Position numbers and translations under genes: made by a program. DNA of 64,000 nucleotides from Rhizaria sp. SCN 62-66. Its lineage: Eukaryota; Rhizaria, unplaced. Under the pieces are notes generated by a model. It was not told the DNA's origin. It ran no database searches and saw only the letters and a program-made list of their open reading frames with translations. Of the stretch, positions 58,078-64,000 are shown in pieces (within the stretch, counting starts at the first letter, position 1; every line of letters begins with the position of its first letter). Where the stretch lies: the NCBI GenBank assembly GCA_001724265.1, contig MEDY01000048.1, positions 1 to 64,000 of the forward strand, written 5' to 3'.

Positions 58078-59091
58078 GTAACTCAGTAGACTGCCGCAAC
58101 AAGGTCTGCGTGAACGCGCTCTGAAGGAGAGCTTCGCAACGCAACGGTTGTTGTCTCTGAAATACGTGGTTGTCTCTGATGACACGTATCAACGACAGCC
58201 ACAGCCAACACTTGAAACAAAATCGGCACAATATGCGCTACATGTCAAATACTCGTCTGTGCGTATTAGCCGTCGTTCCTGTGAGTGGTTGTCACCACCG
58301 AGAATAAGATTGAACTGACTTGATAACTGATTCGTGAAAAACAAGCAAGATGACTCATTTGCACCGACTCGAGTTTATTGATTGATTTCCCAGTGACACA
58401 GAATAGCCGCAACTCAGAACGTGCGACAGTCTGCTATTCTGTTGTTGCGTAAAACTTGTAATGTAACAGAGCGGTGCGTTGACACGTTAGAAGATCGCAT
58501 GAGCGGACTACGTGGATATGAAGCTTCTCTCTTGCATCTGTGCTCCTATATTGAAGAAATATGGATGACAAAAGTGTTTATAGACTAGATTCGTCTTTAT
58601 GAATACAAAAATATCCGTCTTTCTCACTCAGAAGTTTGGAACATCTCAGTGTAACGTTTACTTAAAGCTGTTTTATGCGTCGTAGAAATAACGACACAAG
58701 TACAAAGCGGATATTTCTGACTTGGATAAGTCTGCAGTTACGTCAGTCAAGTTGTTTCGGATGTGAAACACTCGTTTGTTCAGTGCTCGACTATGTTTAA
58801 GGGAATGTGGTGAAACGCGGACTTGGCTGGCGGCACGGCGCCAGTGGCGAGAAGACGAGGGGTCACCCGAGGCCGGTTTCAGAACGAATTAGGCTCGATA
58901 TCTGATCTGTCGAATGACAATAACATAGCGTTGTTGCTATCATACATCTTGTTTTGTTTCTTATTTGTTTATTTTGAGTCACTTTCCCCCGATATTGGCT
59001 GCTGCATCCCGACTCACGCACACGCCTTTCTGACCGCTCCTCCCCTCTCGCCTTCTTCTTTTCCTTGCTCCTGCAGAGCAACTAGTTTCCC
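58078..59091. other. Intergenic between the two MGN/His-rich genes
   Basis: About 1 kb, AT-rich in the middle. The 60 bases before the second gene are pyrimidine-rich, with CTTGCTCCTGCAG at about 59067-59079 resembling a splice acceptor, so a 5'UTR intron is possible. Confidence 0.4.
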
Positions 59092-61087
59092 ATGGGCAAC
59101 GAGATGAGCGGTCGTACGTACAAAGCACTGTTTTAATGCTATTCTTTAAGTTCAAATCCTCTCAACGTCATGTTATATCTTAGATATCTCTGGCGGAAAC
59201 CTTGGCTTTCTGCACTGTTGACTCCGAACCCCAACTCTTCTTCCCGAACGTTTCCACACCAAGCGATCCTGATACAATCATTACCAACCCGCTCACATCC
59301 ACGCTCCCTACATCCCTCTCTACTCGTCCCTAGACGGCGGCGACGACCACGGTCATTCACATGGCGGTGTTCCTTGCGACGGCAACCATGGTGCCCCGGC
59401 GCCGGCCCCGGCCTCCCACGGCCACAGCCACGGCCCCGGCCAGCCGCCGTGCCACGGCCACGGCCCTGCGCCCGCCCCCGCGCCCGCCGCGACCCACTCA
59501 CACGGCGGCAAGGCCTGCAACCACAACCACGGCGGGCCCGCGCCCGCGGCCTCGCATGGCCACTCCCACGGAGGGAGCGGCGGCGGCGCCGGCCACGGTC
59601 ACTCGCATGGCGGCAACGATGGCGGCCACGGGCACTCGCACAACGGTGTCCCTTGCCACGGACACGGCGGCGCTGGCGAAGGCATGGATCCCCACATGGC
59701 CCGCAAGCTCCGCGCGGTCGAGCTCTTCATGAAGACTATGATGCTCCCTAAGTACGAGAAAATACTATTGACGACTCAATTCTTATCGAATTATTTATTA
59801 GATATAATATGGTTAATCTTGTATTATATACGCACGCTTATTTTTATTTCGTGATTCACTCATATATGTCTTCATTTCTCCTGTTATATCCCAGGCTCCC
59901 CGTTGTGTTCGCTCACTTCCACAAGACGGACAAGACGGCCGAGCAGCTCGCCGCCGCGGGCTCCACCGTCTCCGGCGGCGTCACCGTGCCCAACAATGCC
60001 GACGAGAGTATGACCCGTGACGAGTTCCGCGAGGTTGTCTACGCTATCAACTCCGCCACGGCGCGCGCCGACCGCCACGGGGTGGTGCGCCCCAGTGAGG
60101 TCGCTGACATGGAGAAGATGTTCCTGGGTATGATGGGCATCAAGCCGGCGTCGGATGATGACGACACGGTTAAGATCCCGCAGCCGCTGTTCTTGCGCTT
60201 TGCCGGGATGATCATGCAGCGCATTGCGCTCCAGCGCTACGACGCCATCCCCTATCTCCTCGAGGTTCGTTTACTAACTCTTTAACAAGGATATCTCGCA
60301 TCTCGTTAAACAAGCCGCTATTCCCTAGATTTGAATGAGCTATACTATACGTCTTAAAAGATTTAACATTGTATTAATCTTGTGATGCTTTTTTGTTTTT
60401 TTCTTCTCAACAGGAGTGGGGCCTGCCACCTAAGTGCCCCAAGATCCCCCTGACTCCCTCGGACGACATGCGCGAGCGCATCACTGCCTACGTCTATGAC
60501 CAGGTCGTCCCTTTCCTCACCACGTTCATCCTCGCTGCCGTCGAGGAGAACAAGGACTCCGAGTCCGCCGCCGCCCGCTGCGGCCTTACGGCCGTCGTCG
60601 ACAGCATTCTCGCTGGGCTGGAGGAGGCCGACACCGAGTTCAGCAAGCAGGCCGCTGCTGTCGTCAAGCGCATCCCTCAGGAGGAGGTGGTCAAGGCGCT
60701 CAAGGTCGACGAGAGCGATAAGGACGCGCACCCGCGTCTCGTCGTCTTCCACGTCGTCACTCAGGTACGCACGACTATATATATTCACTACATGTCGTTT
60801 TTGGCATTCTTCAGAATCCTAAAGCTAAAGGAAACTGTTTTAGCAACAGAACCACCTGGTAAACCCTGATTTTATGTTTAATTCTACGTGATTGTGACAT
60901 CATGTAATCGCTCACCGATGTCTCTCTCACCCCCTTGTATTGCTTCTGCGACTGACTGTAGATGCTGACGATGCTGCTGGGCATGGAGCCGGAGACGGCG
61001 AAGTTTGTCTTCAAGCGCTGGGGCATCGAGTTTGTGGTGCGCTTCTTCGATGACGCCATCCACGCTGACGGCACGGCGCAGCAGTAA
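59092..61087 (+). CDS. MGN-start His-rich protein with a helical C-terminal domain
   Basis: Five exons: 59092-59113, 59334-59751, 59895-60264, 60414-60764 and 60962-61087, giving 428 residues. Donors are GTACGT, GTACGA, GTTCGT and GTACGC; all joins keep frame. It begins MGNEMSGHGGDDHGHSHGG, fitting the N-myristoylation pattern (Gly2, Ser6). Exon 2 (residues ~8-147) is His/Gly/Ala/Pro-rich with HGHSHG repeated several times and single Cys in PCHGHG, VPCDG and ACNHNHGG. From ~120 onward a different, ordered domain begins: MARKLRAVELFMKTMMLPKLP, DEFREVVYAINSATARADR, PQPLFLRFAGMIMQRIALQRY, ERITAYVYDQVVPFLTTFIL and TAKFVFKRWGIEFVVRFFDD. It appears all-helical and I do not recognise its family. A membrane-tethered metal buffer or sensor is an inference from composition only. 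Confidence 0.72.
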
Positions 61088-61437
61088 GCGACACCATGAC
61101 TCTATATCACCGGACCATCTGTCGCTCATGTAAGACGTCGTCGGAAATGTTGATGACGTCGATGATAAAGCTTAAGTAAACTAATACATCAATTTACAAT
61201 AGGTTCTCTCCCTACATACACATGACGCGGGTAAAAATAAGAGTTGTATTGATTGGCGGAGCATTAAAAATGATATATCATACGCACGCTGCTCGACTGA
61301 AGCATGTCGCTTTGACAATAATAACTGGGTTTCATCTCTGTTTTTAAAAATCGTAATAGGTCTTTCAAAAAAAAAGTATTGATTGGAGAACAACAACAAA
61401 CTGTAATTGACGTTGTCCTCGCTACTTGTTGTTGAGC
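61088..61437. other. Convergent intergenic region
   Basis: 350 AT-rich bases between convergent genes, containing both 3' ends. Nothing else was recognised. Confidence 0.4.
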
Positions 61438-64000
61438 TTACTCGTTTGCGATGCTGCCGTCCTCGTCAACAACGCCTCCACCGGCGACACCCTGACTCGG
61501 ACTCGGCAGTCCGCTCTGCACGAAGATCTTATTCCCCGCCGCATCCTCCTCCTCCTCCTCTTCCTCCTCGATGTCGTCGTCGCTGCCAGCCCACGCCGCA
61601 GAGCGCATAGCGCGCCACCGCCGCTGCCGCCGCTGCGCCCCTGCAGTCGCGCCCGCACCGGCCGCCCCCGCCCCCGCCCCTGCAGCCCCCGCAGCGCCAG
61701 CGGCGCCGCTGGCCGTGCTGGCGGCGGCGACGGCGGCGGCGGCGCGGCGGCTGAGCGCGGTGACAGCCGACGACGGCGCGCTCGCGGAACTCCTGCTCGC
61801 GTTCGGACCACTCACAGTACTACCGCCGGCCGCGGTCGCGGTCGCACTGGCACTGGCGCTCGCACTGCCAGTGGTGGCCGGAGCAGTCTCGCCGCTCTTC
61901 AAACCATTCGCATTCGCAACAGCGCTCGCACTCATGCTCGAACTAGAGCTAGAGCTCGCAGAGCTAGAGCTCACAGTGGAAGTCGCAGCGGTGGGAGAAC
62001 CGTCGGCGGCGCTGGGGGTGAATGTTGGCGCCGCCGCGTCAAACGGCGACGTCTCCACGCTCGCTTCCAGCACGTCGAGCCGGGGGTCGACGACGACGGT
62101 GCCGTGGCCGCTGAGGCGCCGCTTGATGTCCCACTCCAGCATCCCCAGCCGCCGCCACCGGCCGAGCCACGCGCGCGCCGACTCGGCGGGCGGCAGCGCG
62201 GCGGCCGCGGCGGCGGCGCGCGCGGCGAGGGCGTCGGCCGAGTCGTCGCTTGGGTCGGGGTCGCTGCGGACCACAGCGGCGCTCACCACGAAAGCACTGC
62301 TTGCGCTGCTGCTATCAGCCGTACCGCCTAGGAGATTCCCGCTCGTGCTGCTGGTGATGCTGTTGTTATTGGGGTTGGTGGGGATTGCGGAGAGGTCGGT
62401 TGCGAAGAGATCGGCCTCACTGTCGCTCGCATCTGTTCCGGACACAGGATCCCAGTCATAGCCGCAGCCGTCGCCGCCGTTGTCGACGTCGCCGCCAGCA
62501 GCAGCGCCCACGCTCTTGCCTCCCCACAGAGCGAGATGGCCGCCGCCGCCGCTCTTGCTGTTGCGGGAGCTGTTCTGCTGTGGGACGGGCGGCAATGTGC
62601 GGGGGTAAAAGCCCTGTGTGTGCGTGTTGACGATCTCGGTCACCGCGGCCGGGGTTAAGAACAGCGGGCCGCTAGCGCTCGCAGTCGCGCTCGCACTCGC
62701 AGCGGGGGAGTTCGACGACTCAGCGGCACTACTGCTACCACCCTTACCCGCGCCCGCAGTGGCAGCATTAGAACTAGAGCTCGAGCTAGAACTAGAGCTC
62801 GAATTAGAGTTGTTGTTGTTGTTGTTGTTGTTGTTGTTGCTGTTGGCGGGTGTGTAGGATTCGATTATGGTGAGCATCGACCGCATGTCGCCGTCACCGC
62901 CTTCACCGGGACCCAGAACCACCGCGCCCGCGCCCGCGCCGGGGCCAGCGTCCACATTCGCACTCGCCGTTGCAGTCTTAGCTGTGGAGCTACCGGTGCT
63001 GTTTGGAGTGGGAAGGACTGTGAGGATGGGCGAGCGGCTCGGGCTGCGACTAAGAGCGGCAATAGCGCTGTTACTCGCACTTCCACTAGAGCTAGAGCCA
63101 GTGCTAGAGCCAGGGGGATTGAAGCTGAAGCTGCTCAGAGTCGTCGTTGTCGTAGTGGCACTGTTCCCGTTGCTGAGTGTGATAGGGCTAGGACTGGGGA
63201 TGTCCGAGGGTTTCGGCGTCGGCAGCGTAAACGCGTCGCTTACACCGCGATTAGCATCACTGGCAGCGTTTGCGCGGTCAGACTTCGCGCTCGCGCTCGC
63301 GCTCGCGCTCACGCTGTTGCTCTCATCGCCGTTGTTGTTCTCGCTGTTGCTGCTGCTAGATATGGCCGTGGTAAGCGCGGCAGCGCTGCTCCTGTCGACT
63401 TCGTAGGGGGACTGGGGCGAGGTGGGGCCGCTGGTGAGACCGCAGGAAGCAGCGGAAGACAGTGCAAGCGCTATGGCGTCGGGGCCGTTGTCCGCGTCGT
63501 CGTCGCCGCTGCCACCCGCCCTGCCAGTCTTGGCCTCCGTCTTCGGAGTCGCCCTCGCAATCTCAGCGCTCGCACTCGCGGTCGCGGTCGCGGCGTCGGG
63601 CGGCGTCGTTACGTCGACAGTCTCTGGCGTGGTCACGGTGTCGGTGTCGGTCTCGGCCACAGTCACTGAGGGCGACTGCTGGGTCACAGCATCACTCAGC
63701 GCCGTCGCGGTTGCAGTCGCGGTCGCCGTCTCAGTGGTGGCAGGTGACTGTGCGTCGTCGGCGATGACAGTAACGGCCGCAGTCTCAGTCGCAACGTCAT
63801 TGGCTGAGACGTCGGCATCGCCACTCGACGCAGAATCAGCTGTCTTGTTGCCAGCATCAGCGCTCGAAGCCGTCTTGTTTGACTCACTGTCGGCAGCTGC
63901 AGTCGCTGGGGCACGAACATCCTTGCTCGCCTCAGTTGCGGTCTCAGTCTCAGTCGCTCTAGCGGCCTCGGCATTGCTGTCAACAGCAGCCGCATCCCTA
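61438..64000 (-). CDS. Low-complexity Ser/Thr/Ala-rich protein, 5'-partial
   Basis: The minus-strand frame is open from the right edge to the stop at 61440-61438, so at least 854 residues are present and the start is outside the window. Most of it is Thr/Ala/Val/Asp- and Ser/Asn-rich (TTETATATATATAL; runs of Ser and Asn). A few ordered islands stand out: MLTIIESYTP (61%-type GC codons aside, a short helix), ARAWLGRWRRLGMLEWDIKRR followed by VVVDPRLDVLEASVE, and near the C-terminus MRSAAWAGSDDDIEEEEEEE then NKIFVQSGLPSPSQG. The last part is acidic. No known domain was recognised. Ser repeats are coded by CTAGAGCT-type units (61940-61975, 62770-62812), and a (GTT)n run at 62814-62840 encodes Asn. 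Confidence 0.6.
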   Translation of the reverse strand, partial: RDAAAVDSNAEAARATETETATEASKDVRAPATAAADSESNKTASSADAGNKTADSASSGDADVSANDVATETAAVTVIADDAQSPATTETATATATATALSDAVTQQSPSVTVAETDTDTVTTPETVDVTTPPDAATATASASAEIARATPKTEAKTGRAGGSGDDDADNGPDAIALALSSAASCGLTSGPTSPQSPYEVDRSSAAALTTAISSSSNSENNNGDESNSVSASASASAKSDRANAASDANRGVSDAFTLPTPKPSDIPSPSPITLSNGNSATTTTTTLSSFSFNPPGSSTGSSSSGSASNSAIAALSRSPSRSPILTVLPTPNSTGSSTAKTATASANVDAGPGAGAGAVVLGPGEGGDGDMRSMLTIIESYTPANSNNNNNNNNNNSNSSSSSSSSSSSNAATAGAGKGGSSSAAESSNSPAASASATASASGPLFLTPAAVTEIVNTHTQGFYPRTLPPVPQQNSSRNSKSGGGGHLALWGGKSVGAAAGGDVDNGGDGCGYDWDPVSGTDASDSEADLFATDLSAIPTNPNNNSITSSTSGNLLGGTADSSSASSAFVVSAAVVRSDPDPSDDSADALAARAAAAAAALPPAESARAWLGRWRRLGMLEWDIKRRLSGHGTVVVDPRLDVLEASVETSPFDAAAPTFTPSAADGSPTAATSTVSSSSASSSSSSSMSASAVANANGLKSGETAPATTGSASASASATATAAGGSTVSGPNASRSSASAPSSAVTALSRRAAAAVAAASTASGAAGAAGAAGAGAGAAGAGATAGAQRRQRRWRAMRSAAWAGSDDDIEEEEEEEEDAAGNKIFVQSGLPSPSQGVAGGGVVDEDGSIANE

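Noticed and set aside
57857-58081. Ala/Thr-rich ORF at the small His-rich gene
   Set aside because: It is an alternative frame of the same exon. The His-Gly frame joins to an ATG exon through a GTACGT intron and matches the plan of the neighbouring gene.

Overview
This window comes from the nuclear genome of an intron-bearing unicellular eukaryote. The evidence is AT-rich spliceosomal introns of roughly 116-220 nt with AG acceptors, exons rich in G and C at third codon positions, and clear eukaryotic families: ATG7, RPAP1, a Tim17/22/23 protein, cathepsin X/Z, PP2C, kelch repeats and a Ragulator-like protein. I cannot assign the lineage. Proteins are swollen with Ala, Gln, Asn, Ser and Thr homopeptides, and several are two or more times the usual family length. 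I built 21 introns by hand; every joined exon keeps frame, and 20 of 21 donors carry C at intron position +4 (consensus GTACGT).

Layout. 1-2301 (+): 3' part of an intronless CRN/RHS-like P-loop NTPase, the only gene here of mobile-element type, followed by a GC-rich possible coding remnant. 3349-4389 (-): secreted Gly/Pro-rich protein. 4929-8766 (-): five-exon MGAT/phytyl-ester-synthase-like acyltransferase. 9808-11632 (+): cathepsin X/Z-like protease with a C-terminal membrane anchor and a GYEPI sorting motif. 12247-14724 (+): low-complexity coiled-coil protein with a frame break near 13.4 kb. 14962-15315 (+): LAMTOR4-like roadblock protein. 16195-17523 (-): EF-hand protein. 18325-20767 (-): secreted kelch protein.

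22505-40482 (+): a giant 5,945-residue PP2C phosphatase. 40992-44471 (+): ATG7. 45652-55803 (+): RPAP1. 56144-56839 (+): Tim17/22/23-family protein. 57703-58077 and 59092-61087 (+): two neighbouring genes for His/Gly-rich proteins that start MGN and share a phase-1 first intron. 61438-64000 (-): 3' part of a low-complexity acidic protein. There is no operon logic. ATG7, the LAMTOR4-like protein and the membrane cathepsin all point to lysosome/autophagy biology, but their proximity may be chance.

The most unusual signals are: (1) an 18-bp near-palindromic element, TCTAAGTACCCCCTTAGA and variants, scattered through the low-complexity coding parts of four unrelated genes in both orientations and in different reading frames; (2) the +4C splice donors; (3) the paired MGN/His-rich genes, one of which is small enough to be missed by ORF calling; (4) the membrane-anchored cathepsin with an altered active-site neighbourhood; and (5) the giant PP2C. 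No rRNA, tRNA, CRISPR array or complete transposon was seen.
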